Shown here one piece after another: positions 8,295 through 16,206 of a stretch of DNA of 64,000 nucleotides. This DNA is from Rheinheimera pacifica. GTDB lineage: Bacteria > Pseudomonadota > Gammaproteobacteria > Enterobacterales > Alteromonadaceae. Below the pieces are notes generated by a model. The model ran no database searches. It saw nothing but the letters and a program-made list of their open reading frames with translations, and was not told where the DNA came from. Position 1 is the stretch's first letter; every line of letters begins with the position of its first letter. The DNA lies in assembly GCF_024809855.1 (NCBI RefSeq), contig NZ_JANUEM010000002.1:248001-312000 (forward strand), in the 5' to 3' direction. Position numbers and translations under genes: made by a program.

Positions 8295-10721
8295 ATGCGT
8301 TATCTGAGCCTGTCATGGAAGATACTGCTACTGATGTTAAGTATGTTGCTGCTGTTGCTGATCTGGTTTACCAGCCTGTCGTTGCTGCACATGAATGATC
8401 AGTTTAACCGCCAGCAGGCACTGCGTAAAACACAGGGCCAGCAGTATTTTCAGTTGTATAACCGCGCAGTAGATCAGCAGTTATTAACCTGGATGCAAAG
8501 CTTTGCAGAACTGCAACAGGTAACCGGCCGTCAGGACTTCAACCGTTTTGCTACGGCATTGCCAGAACAGGTTGAATCATTACAACTTAACTTTGCGTTA
8601 CGCCATCTGGCACTGTTTAGCCCTGCACAGCAGGTGATTTATCAGAGTAGCCCGCAATTACCGGCACACAGTAACGATATTGTGCAGTTGACCTGGCAGC
8701 AACAAAGCCCGCAAGCGATGATCCGCTGCGACGAACAATGTTACAAGCTACTGACTTTGCCCTTGCTGAATGCTGATGGTGAGGTAGCCGTGGTGCTGAT
8801 GGTTACCGAACTGACAGAAGTACTGTTTAGCCTGCACCAGACGCTGGGTACTGAACTGGCTTTGCTTAGTTACCAGCCGGGCAAGACTATAACGCAGCAG
8901 TTCCGTCTGCTGCAGGCATCTGACAGGCAACTGATTCGGGATTTGTATCAGCAGTTACCAGATGATATTGAAGTGGATTCAGCCCGTAGCAACGGCATTG
9001 TTATTGCGCTGAAAGATATGAGCTACTACCTGCATTTAATTCCGTTGGACCCTGACAACGCCTTGTCGTACCAGCTGTTGATGGTTGAGGATGTCAGCAG
9101 TGCTATGCAGGATAAACAGCGTTATCAGCGGCAAATTTTGTTGGTAGCGGCGGGCTGTTTTGTTGCCGTGCTGGTACTGATTTTATTTATTAGCCGCCGT
9201 GTCAGCAGCCGCATTTTGCAACTGGCCGCGGCTTTACCATTGCTGGCCCAGCGGCGATACCATGAGTTTCGCCATGCCAGCCAATTGCCGGCAGGTTTAC
9301 TGCAGGATGAACTGAATACGTTTAGCCAGTCTGTACTTAACCTGAGTTACGAGCTGGAACATCTGGATCAGCGGTTAGCCGATAACACCACCGCACTGCA
9401 AAAAATTGCCCTGTTTGACCCGCTTACCGGCCTGGCCAACCGCAATCTGCTGCAACAACAGCTGCGGTTGGCACTGGCTGGCCTGCCGCTGCATAACGGC
9501 TATGTTGGCTTGTTGTTTCTCGACCTGGATAAGTTTAAAACCATTAATAATAGCCGTAGCCATGCCACCGGCGATTTACTGTTAATTGAAACTGCACAGC
9601 GGCTGCAAAGCTTATGTGAAAACGGAGAGGTGGTGTGTCGTTTTGGTGGCGACGAATTTGCACTGGTTATGCCGCAGATGAGCGAACCGCAGCAAGCCGA
9701 ATTGATGGCATGGCGGGTGTTGGCAGTGTTTGAACAGCCGTTTTTACAAGGGCAGGGGGCGGTGTCGCTTAGCGCCAGTATCGGTATCAGCTTTACTGCC
9801 GAGCCTGCATTGGCAGAGGAAGAATTAATCCGCCGCGCTGATTTAGCCATGTACCAGGCCAAAAGCAATGGCCGCAATTGCTATTATGTGTTTAATGAGC
9901 AAATGTCGAGCGATCTGGCCAACCGGCTGCAACTGGAGACTGAACTGCGGTTGGCGATAAGCTTGCAGCAGTTTTCGTTAAACCTGCAGCCTAAAGTAAA
10001 TTTACGTAGCGGCCAACTTGCCGGGTTTGAAGCCCTATTACGCTGGCACCACCCGGTACGTGGCATGGTGGGGCCGGATGAGTTTATCAGTGTACTGGAG
10101 CAGGCTCAGCTGATAGTTGATGTGGGCTACTGGGTGTTTGAGCGCTGTTGTCAGCTCAGCAACGAGTTAGCTGACATGGGCCTGCCGCAGATGGTTATTG
10201 CGCTTAACTTATCGGCCGATCAGTTTTTACAGCCAGGATTGCCGGAGCGGTTCCGCCAGCTTATGCAGCAGTATAATGTCAGTGGCCAGCAGTTTGAGCT
10301 GGAGCTGACCGAAAGCACCTTAGTCAGCCATGTCAGCCAGACGCTGGATATTATGCATCAACTAAAGGCGCTGGGGTTCAGCTTTGCTATCGACGATTTT
10401 GGTACGGGCTATTCATCGCTGAACTACCTTAAACGTATGCCGGTAGACACCATAAAAATTGATAAAAGCTTCGTAATGGGCATGCTGGATAACCCGTCAG
10501 ACTATCAGATTATTGTATCAACCATTGCCATGGTGCAAAAGCTGGGGCTGCAAGTGGTGGCTGAAGGCGTGGAAAACTATCAGCAGTTGCAGTTGCTGCA
10601 ACAGCATCACTGTGATTTGGTGCAGGGGTTTTACTTCTCACGGCCGTTGCCACAGGCGCAACTGGCGGCTTTCGTCAGCCAGGTTACGCAAAACAAATGG
10701 CCAGCGCAGTTGTTGCGCTGA
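8295..10721 (+). CDS. Membrane GGDEF-EAL protein (c-di-GMP turnover)
   Basis: 808 residues. TM1 spans about 8-31, a periplasmic sensor region about 32-278 shows no recognised motif, and TM2 spans about 280-300. A linker is followed by GGDEF (about 368-535, active site RFGGDEF with GGDEF at 451-455) and EAL (about 545-795, EALLRWHHP from 579, NLS 638-640, DDFGTGYSS 700-708, IDKSF 722-726, EGVE). Both active sites look complete. The RxxD inhibitory site that normally precedes GGDEF is absent (CENGE at 441-445), so product inhibition may be lost. It is last in the operon with the PstS-like and porin-like genes, whose products could feed its periplasmic domain. Whether cyclase or phosphodiesterase activity dominates cannot be read from the sequence. 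Confidence 0.92.
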   Translation: MRYLSLSWKILLLMLSMLLLLLIWFTSLSLLHMNDQFNRQQALRKTQGQQYFQLYNRAVDQQLLTWMQSFAELQQVTGRQDFNRFATALPEQVESLQLNFALRHLALFSPAQQVIYQSSPQLPAHSNDIVQLTWQQQSPQAMIRCDEQCYKLLTLPLLNADGEVAVVLMVTELTEVLFSLHQTLGTELALLSYQPGKTITQQFRLLQASDRQLIRDLYQQLPDDIEVDSARSNGIVIALKDMSYYLHLIPLDPDNALSYQLLMVEDVSSAMQDKQRYQRQILLVAAGCFVAVLVLILFISRRVSSRILQLAAALPLLAQRRYHEFRHASQLPAGLLQDELNTFSQSVLNLSYELEHLDQRLADNTTALQKIALFDPLTGLANRNLLQQQLRLALAGLPLHNGYVGLLFLDLDKFKTINNSRSHATGDLLLIETAQRLQSLCENGEVVCRFGGDEFALVMPQMSEPQQAELMAWRVLAVFEQPFLQGQGAVSLSASIGISFTAEPALAEEELIRRADLAMYQAKSNGRNCYYVFNEQMSSDLANRLQLETELRLAISLQQFSLNLQPKVNLRSGQLAGFEALLRWHHPVRGMVGPDEFISVLEQAQLIVDVGYWVFERCCQLSNELADMGLPQMVIALNLSADQFLQPGLPERFRQLMQQYNVSGQQFELELTESTLVSHVSQTLDIMHQLKALGFSFAIDDFGTGYSSLNYLKRMPVDTIKIDKSFVMGMLDNPSDYQIIVSTIAMVQKLGLQVVAEGVENYQQLQLLQQHHCDLVQGFYFSRPLPQAQLAAFVSQVTQNKWPAQLLR

Positions 10722-10752
10722 CCACTTAACAATGCACTAGCTACACGATGCA

Positions 10753-12756
10753 CTAGCTGCCGATCACACCGCCATCATTTTTAGTAATAACAACGGTAGC
10801 TGAGCGTGGCCGGCTGCTGCCGCCATCCGGCCAGTGGCTGGTGAAATCACCCGGTGCAGAGCGATCCCCCGGGTGCTGAATATTAACAAACATGGTTTTC
10901 AGGTCCGGTGTCATGGCAACACCGGTTACTTCACAGTCGGTTGGGCCAACTAAAAAGCGTTTTACTTCACGCGTTACCGGATCGGCGGCTAACATCTGGT
11001 TATTGCCGTAAGGGCCGGTGCTTTGCTGAGAGCCGCTCATATCGGTTTGGATCCACAGCAGGCCATTGGCTGCAAAATACAACCCATCAGGGCTGGCCAG
11101 ATGGTTGTCTGCTGTTAATGTCAGCTCAGTGTCTGGTGTAGCTGTGCCTACATCTCCGGCCAGCAGGAAAATATCCCAATCAAAGGCGGTAGCGGCCTGC
11201 GTTTCACGCTCATTCCAACGGATAATATGGCCGGTGGCATTGCTGGCGCGTGGGTTGGCTGCATCTACCTGAGCTGCGGTGCGCTGGGTATTATTGGTCA
11301 GGGTAAAATAAACTTCGCCGGTATCCGGGTGTACTGCGCCCCATTCCGGCCGGTCCATTTTGGTCGCACCGGCAATATCGGCCGCCAGGCGGGTATTTAG
11401 CAACACATCAGCCTGATCGGCAAACGTAACACCGGCTGCAGTGGCTTTGGCAATAAAATCAGCGTTGTTGATATCCAGTGGTAACCATGCACCGCTGCCA
11501 TCTTCGTTAAAGCGCGCTACATATAAAATACCGTCATTAAGCAAATGGCCACCTGCGGTGTTCTTGTGATACGGCGCAGTAGAGACAAATTTGTAGATAT
11601 ATTCAAAGGTAGAATCGTCACCCGAGTACACTACTACGGGCTGGCCTTCTTCCAGTTTGCCAAAAATTACCCCTTCATGGCCAAAGCGGCCCAGTGCTGT
11701 ACGTTTTTGTGGCAGGCTATCGGGGTTAAATGGATCTATTTCTACTATCCAGCCAAAAGTGTTTGGCTCGTTGCGGTAATCGTCTTTCGCTTCAGCACCA
11801 ATGGTGCTGGCATTAAAGCGCTGATATACATCAGCTGCAGGTGTGGCAGTTTCCCAAAAATAACGGCCGTTAGCTGATGGTACGCCATAGCGGCTGTGTT
11901 CACGGGGCTTTTGCGCATCGGTATTAACAAAGTAACCGGCCCAGTTTTCTTCACAGGTTAAATAGGTGCCCCATGGGGTAAAACCGTTGCCGCAGTTGTT
12001 CAGTGTGCCGCGGGTACGGCTGCCATCCGGGCTGTATTTGGTTACTACTTTTTCGCTGCCACGCACCGGGCCTGCCAGCTCCATTGGTGTTGCGCCGGTA
12101 ATACGGCGGTTAAACGGGCTGTTATTAACCAGTGCCCAGCTACCGTTAGCCTGCTGCTGAATATGGGCTACAGATACACCGTGGGCAGCAACTTCTTTAC
12201 GAACTTCATCGGCAATACGCGGGACAGTAGTAATGCCATTGGTATGGATCAGGTTGTTGTCGATGTATTCATGGTTAAACACCAGCAAGCCTTCCTGCGA
12301 GTTTTCACCGGCTGCACGGGCATCGATAGGGAAGAAGTGTATGCCGTCGTGATGGCTGCCCACTTGTTGCTCCTGATCGCTGCCACTGTTACTGCCATCG
12401 TCCAGATATTCAGGGTAACTGCCATTTAATGGCGTACCCCAGGGCAAAAACGCCTGAGCAGTATAACCTTCTGGCACGGCGATAGCGTCGGCACGGTTAG
12501 TGGCAATAGCCGTAAAGCCCAGTAGCGGAACGGCAGTTTCCGGTGGCACTGTTACAGGGTCGTCACTGCTGCTGCCGCAGCCAGCCAGTGAACCGCCGAT
12601 AAAAGCAGCAACTGCGGCTCCCATACTGCCTTTAAGAAATTTACGCCGTGCCATACGGCTGTCAACAATGGCAGCAAAAGTAGGGTTAAGCGAAAAGTTA
12701 GTTTGTGGGTCAACGCCCGAGTTATCTATCGTTACAACGGTTTTACTGTCTGACAT
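10753..12756 (-). CDS. phoX: PhoX-family alkaline phosphatase, Tat-exported
   Basis: 667 residues from the chosen start. A twin-arginine signal (RRKFLKG, then a hydrophobic stretch ending at a GSLAGCG lipobox-like site) indicates Tat export of a folded metal enzyme. The body matches the DUF839/PhoX family: 'PWGTYLTCEENWAGYF', 'ETATPAADVYQRF', 'GRFGHEGVIFGKLEEGQPVVVYSGDD', 'MDRPEWGAVHPDTGEVYFTLTNN', and 'GPTDCEVTGVAMTPDLKTMFVNIQHPG' near the end. A longer reading starting five codons upstream is possible, but GGAG of that ATGGAG sits 9 bases before the second ATG and is the better ribosome site. A Pho box with a well-placed -10 lies upstream. It probably releases phosphate from organic phosphoesters under phosphate starvation. 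Confidence 0.9.
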   Translation of the reverse strand: MSDSKTVVTIDNSGVDPQTNFSLNPTFAAIVDSRMARRKFLKGSMGAAVAAFIGGSLAGCGSSSDDPVTVPPETAVPLLGFTAIATNRADAIAVPEGYTAQAFLPWGTPLNGSYPEYLDDGSNSGSDQEQQVGSHHDGIHFFPIDARAAGENSQEGLLVFNHEYIDNNLIHTNGITTVPRIADEVRKEVAAHGVSVAHIQQQANGSWALVNNSPFNRRITGATPMELAGPVRGSEKVVTKYSPDGSRTRGTLNNCGNGFTPWGTYLTCEENWAGYFVNTDAQKPREHSRYGVPSANGRYFWETATPAADVYQRFNASTIGAEAKDDYRNEPNTFGWIVEIDPFNPDSLPQKRTALGRFGHEGVIFGKLEEGQPVVVYSGDDSTFEYIYKFVSTAPYHKNTAGGHLLNDGILYVARFNEDGSGAWLPLDINNADFIAKATAAGVTFADQADVLLNTRLAADIAGATKMDRPEWGAVHPDTGEVYFTLTNNTQRTAAQVDAANPRASNATGHIIRWNERETQAATAFDWDIFLLAGDVGTATPDTELTLTADNHLASPDGLYFAANGLLWIQTDMSGSQQSTGPYGNNQMLAADPVTREVKRFLVGPTDCEVTGVAMTPDLKTMFVNIQHPGDRSAPGDFTSHWPDGGSSRPRSATVVITKNDGGVIGS

Positions 12757-12813
12757 TATTATAGGCTCCATAAATAAGCGCTTTAGAAGTTTGTGCTATT
12801 AAACCCATGCTTA

Positions 12814-12831
12814 ATGTCAGTGCTGTTACAG
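12814..12831 (-). promoter_or_regulatory. Pho box (PhoB site) of phoX
   Basis: Read on the minus strand, CTGTAAC-AGCA-CTGACAT matches the CTGTCAT 11-bp direct repeat of PhoB sites at 5/7 and 6/7 positions with the correct 4-nt spacer. A -10 like element TTTAAT lies at 12803-12798, 10 bp downstream, where PhoB-activated promoters place it. The start codon is about 40 bp further. This fits PhoX being a Pho regulon enzyme. Confidence 0.7.
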
Positions 12832-12944
12832 TGAGATAGCAGTTTTATGATGCTAAAATGACGTGCCGATGTCAGTTTCAGGGGGGGCGTAAGGCTTTTT
12901 CCTCTGATATAGTACGGTTTTACGTGGTGAGGGAGCGGGAATAA

Positions 12945-13403
12945 ATGCAGTGGCAGGTACTAACCTTCGGTGAATTAGACACATACACGCTATACAGTTT
13001 GTTGCAGTTAAGGGTAGATGTGTTTGTGGTAGAGCAAAATTGCCCCTATCCGGAGCTGGACGACAAAGACTTACACACGCAAACCCGCCACATTATTTTA
13101 AAAAAAGGCGATAAGGTAATAGCCTATTCGCGGGTACTGGCGCCGGGTGTCAGTTTTGACGGCTTTCCGGGTATTGGCCGGGTATGTGTATCGCAAACCG
13201 CGCGCCGTTTGGGTTTAGGCCAAGTATTGGTTGAGAAAACCCTCAGCGTGGCAGCAGAGCTGTGGCCGGATACCGATATTCATATCTCAGCCCAGTGTTA
13301 CCTGCAGCAGTTTTATCAGGATTTAGGCTTTAAACCAGCCAGCGAGCCTTATTTAGAAGACGATATTCCGCACCTGAAGATGATAAAGCCGGTGCTTAGC
13401 TGA
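12945..13403 (+). CDS. elaA: ElaA-type GNAT N-acetyltransferase
   Basis: 152 residues, a single GNAT domain. The N-terminal 'LYSLLQLRVDVFVVEQNCPYPELDDKDL' region (18-45) and 'FDGFPGIGRVCVSQTARRLGLGQVLVEK' (about 70-97; acetyl-CoA pyrophosphate loop RRLGLG) are diagnostic for the ElaA subfamily. The C-terminal 'QCYLQQFYQDLGFKPASEPYLEDDIPHLKM' is also typical. The acceptor substrate is unknown. ATG follows GGGAGCGGGAATAA. It stands alone, divergent from phoX and convergent with a TonB receptor gene. Confidence 0.9.
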   Translation: MQWQVLTFGELDTYTLYSLLQLRVDVFVVEQNCPYPELDDKDLHTQTRHIILKKGDKVIAYSRVLAPGVSFDGFPGIGRVCVSQTARRLGLGQVLVEKTLSVAAELWPDTDIHISAQCYLQQFYQDLGFKPASEPYLEDDIPHLKMIKPVLS

Positions 13404-13431
13404 CAAGAAATATAGTAGTGTAATTTGACTT

Positions 13432-13459
13432 AAAAACCGCAGATCGCTCTGCGGTTTTT
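13432..13459. terminator. Bidirectional terminator
   Basis: 12-bp stem AAAAACCGCAGA/TCTGCGGTTTTT with a TCGC loop sits between the convergent elaA and TonB receptor genes. A-tract and T-tract flank the GC stem, so it can serve both strands. Confidence 0.88.
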
Positions 13460-13472
13460 GCTTTATAACTAT

Positions 13473-15905
13473 TTAGAAAATTACGCGAACGCCAACCCAT
13501 AAATTGCGGGCTTTGTCTTTGTTGTTGTAATCATCTCTGTAGCTTGGTGTGTATTCCACATGATTACCATTGTCATCAATTTCGCTGATAAAGCTGGTTT
13601 TATACGAAGTAAAGTCTTCATCCAACAGGTTATTAATACGCATATTAATGGTTACTGATTCCGACGCTTTGTAAGATGCACCTAAGTGGAAAGCTTCATA
13701 ATCTTTATAGTGAAGCTCTGCCTCCAGCTCGGCATCGTAACCTTCATAGCGTTTTGAACGCAGCTCGGCTGTCAGGAAAATATTTAGTTTATCGGTAGCT
13801 TCCCAATCTAAAGTCGCATTTGCCATATGCTTGGCCGTGTTATTTAGTGGGCGGCCAATTGAAGAACCACTCTTCTGCTCAGAATCAGTGTAAGTATAGT
13901 TTGCTCTTAGTGACAGGTTATAAGGCAATTGGTAGCGACCAGCTAATTCAGCGCCCGTAATATCGACGCGGTCAATATTATGCACCTGAGTAAAGGTGCG
14001 ATAACCCAATGCTGCCCAACCTTCACCTACATCGGCACAACGCTCCCCAGGCTGGGCAACTTCACATCCGGGAATTACATCACCTCCGCTGGAAATTTTG
14101 TCGTCAAAGCGGTTGTGAAATACGGTTATATTGAAATTGTGGCCATCATCATGAGTGTAGTAGGCCGCTATTTCATAGTTAACGCTGGTTTCCGGCTGCA
14201 GTGTTGGGTTACCAACACCAGGGCTGACACCCTGACCGCCAAACATTTTAATGCCAGGGAATAAATCACTGGTTTTTGGGGTCTTATAGCCAGTACTGAT
14301 GCCACCTTTTACTGTCCATGCCGGACTGAATGTATAAACACCATATAGCCTAGGACTGGTTTGATTGCCAAAGACGTTATGGTCGTCATAGCGTACACCA
14401 GCAGTCAAAGTGAATTCGTTGGTAATGTCCCAGTTATCTTCAGCAAACAACGCCCACATATCATGTTTTTGTGCGGTACCTTCTTGGAAGTCACCACCAT
14501 ACATGCCGAACACACCATCTACCATTTCACCATCTATGATTTGTCCACCAACTATCAGACGGTGTGTTGCCAGCGGAATTTCGAACTTGGCATCCAGTGT
14601 ATACTGGTTAGTTTCTAAAGTTCGGGCTGCACGTGGTAAATAAGCCAGGAGTTCAGCATATTCAGCTGTTGTGAGGTTAGTACGCATGATATTGAGTTTG
14701 GCGTCTTCAGCCAGGTTGGTGAAGGCTGAAGCGTTACCCAGCCAGCTAGGTAGACAGTTACCGGTATTGTTGGTAGTGCCACCCGCATTGTTACAGGCTC
14801 TATTCCATAAAGATTGTATTCCAGCCCTTTCTTCAACGGTATAAGGCAGAGTACGGCCCAGATTATCTGTTTCAACATAAGATAAACTGATATCACTACG
14901 CATAAAATCCCAGCGACCAACATGCTGTACAGACCACTGTTCGCGGGTGAAGCGTTGATCTCTGGCGTAACCAGCCCTGGGTTGAATCAGGCCTGCATTG
15001 GAAAGACGTAACATAGCATTATATGTATCTTCAGTGCCTAGCTGATTGCCTTCATTATCATACTTTTGCTTTGACGTATCATACTCAAACATAATGTCGT
15101 GATTAGCAGTGGGAGTGAAGTTTACCGAAACACCGGCACTCCAGTTGGTATTGTCAACGGTTTTACCACCGCCGCCGAAGCCCAGGCTACGGTTGTGTTC
15201 TACACCATCCGGGTCAATTACAGAAGCATAGTCTGGGTTGGATGCTTCTTTATCATAAATACTGCCGCGCAGGCCCAGACCGAGCTTGCCTGGAATTAGC
15301 GGGGTGATAAAACTAAAATCAGTGGTAACTTCGTCACCGAAGTCGGAGTTTGTCTGTATAGTGCGGCTATGGCTAATTGAGCCAATAGCTTTATCGGTAA
15401 CTTTTTTGGTAATAATATTGATTACGCCGCCTAATGCATCTGCACCATACAATGTGGATGCAGGGCCACGGATAACCTCTATGCGTTCTACCGCATCTAG
15501 AGGCGGAATGTGGTTAAATTGGTTACCGCCAAAGCTATTGGGATAGATGTCACCATTATTGTTCTGGCGTCTGCCGTTAATAAGAAGCAGAGTGTAATCG
15601 GCACCCATACCGCGCATACTGATAGTACCCTGGCCGGTTTTATCACGGGTTTCGCCGATATCTACACCTTCTAAGTCACGTACTGCATCTAACAGAGTGG
15701 TATAAGGCCGCTTAGTTAGTTCTTCCTGTGTTATCACCGAAATACTGGCAGGTGCATCTACCAGTTTTTGCTCAAAACCTGATGCAGTAACCACGATAAC
15801 TTCCATATTGTAGTCCGGCGCCGCAGCGGCACTTTCTGCATAGGCAGAAGGCAGGGTAAACACAGCTGCAACAGCGCACGCCAGTGCGGTAGGGCGAAAC
15901 AACAT
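13473..15905 (-). CDS. TonB-dependent receptor, FepA/CirA-like
   Basis: 810-residue outer-membrane active transporter, probably for a ferric siderophore or a related iron source. Signal peptide 1-23 (ends TLPSAYA), then a TonB-box-like VIVVTAS segment near 35-43. The plug domain at about 55-165 has 'DAVRDLEGVDIGETRDKTGQGTISMRG', 'LLINGRRQN' and 'RIEVIRGPASTLYGADALGGVINIITK'. A 22-strand type barrel follows and ends with 'LWVGVRVIF'. AAAGGAG lies 6 bp before the ATG. A perfect Fur-box palindrome sits about 75 bp upstream, which supports iron repression. The exact siderophore cannot be told from the sequence. Confidence 0.92.
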   Translation of the reverse strand: MLFRPTALACAVAAVFTLPSAYAESAAAAPDYNMEVIVVTASGFEQKLVDAPASISVITQEELTKRPYTTLLDAVRDLEGVDIGETRDKTGQGTISMRGMGADYTLLLINGRRQNNNGDIYPNSFGGNQFNHIPPLDAVERIEVIRGPASTLYGADALGGVINIITKKVTDKAIGSISHSRTIQTNSDFGDEVTTDFSFITPLIPGKLGLGLRGSIYDKEASNPDYASVIDPDGVEHNRSLGFGGGGKTVDNTNWSAGVSVNFTPTANHDIMFEYDTSKQKYDNEGNQLGTEDTYNAMLRLSNAGLIQPRAGYARDQRFTREQWSVQHVGRWDFMRSDISLSYVETDNLGRTLPYTVEERAGIQSLWNRACNNAGGTTNNTGNCLPSWLGNASAFTNLAEDAKLNIMRTNLTTAEYAELLAYLPRAARTLETNQYTLDAKFEIPLATHRLIVGGQIIDGEMVDGVFGMYGGDFQEGTAQKHDMWALFAEDNWDITNEFTLTAGVRYDDHNVFGNQTSPRLYGVYTFSPAWTVKGGISTGYKTPKTSDLFPGIKMFGGQGVSPGVGNPTLQPETSVNYEIAAYYTHDDGHNFNITVFHNRFDDKISSGGDVIPGCEVAQPGERCADVGEGWAALGYRTFTQVHNIDRVDITGAELAGRYQLPYNLSLRANYTYTDSEQKSGSSIGRPLNNTAKHMANATLDWEATDKLNIFLTAELRSKRYEGYDAELEAELHYKDYEAFHLGASYKASESVTINMRINNLLDEDFTSYKTSFISEIDDNGNHVEYTPSYRDDYNNKDKARNLWVGVRVIF

Positions 15906-15978
15906 TTTTAACTCCTTTAACGGTATTATTCGGGCATTGTTGCCAGTTGAAATGTAAATCTATGTAAATAGTGTGGCG

Positions 15979-15997
15979 AATGATAATTATTATCATT
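15979..15997. promoter_or_regulatory. Fur box in divergent intergenic region
   Basis: AATGATAA-TTA-TTATCATT is a perfect 19-bp palindrome matching the Fur consensus (GATAATGATAATCATTATC core). It lies about 75 bp upstream of the minus-strand receptor start, and about 210 bp from the plus-strand receptor, which may share it. The rest of the 301-bp gap between the two starts is AT-rich; I see no further clear operator in it. Confidence 0.85.
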
Positions 15998-16206
15998 AGT
16001 AAGATCAATCATTATATTTAGCTTTGTGTGTTTAATTGTTTGCCGCTATATGTAAAGTTGTTTTATTTACTATTAATTAACTTGAGGGCGGATTAAGGAG
16101 ACAGACTGCAATGCCTTTATAACCGTAGATCAAATGAGATTGATTCGTGTTTTTTACTGTGTTCTAATTGCGCAAATTTTGGTTTTTTGTTAACAACGGA
16201 GTTTGT

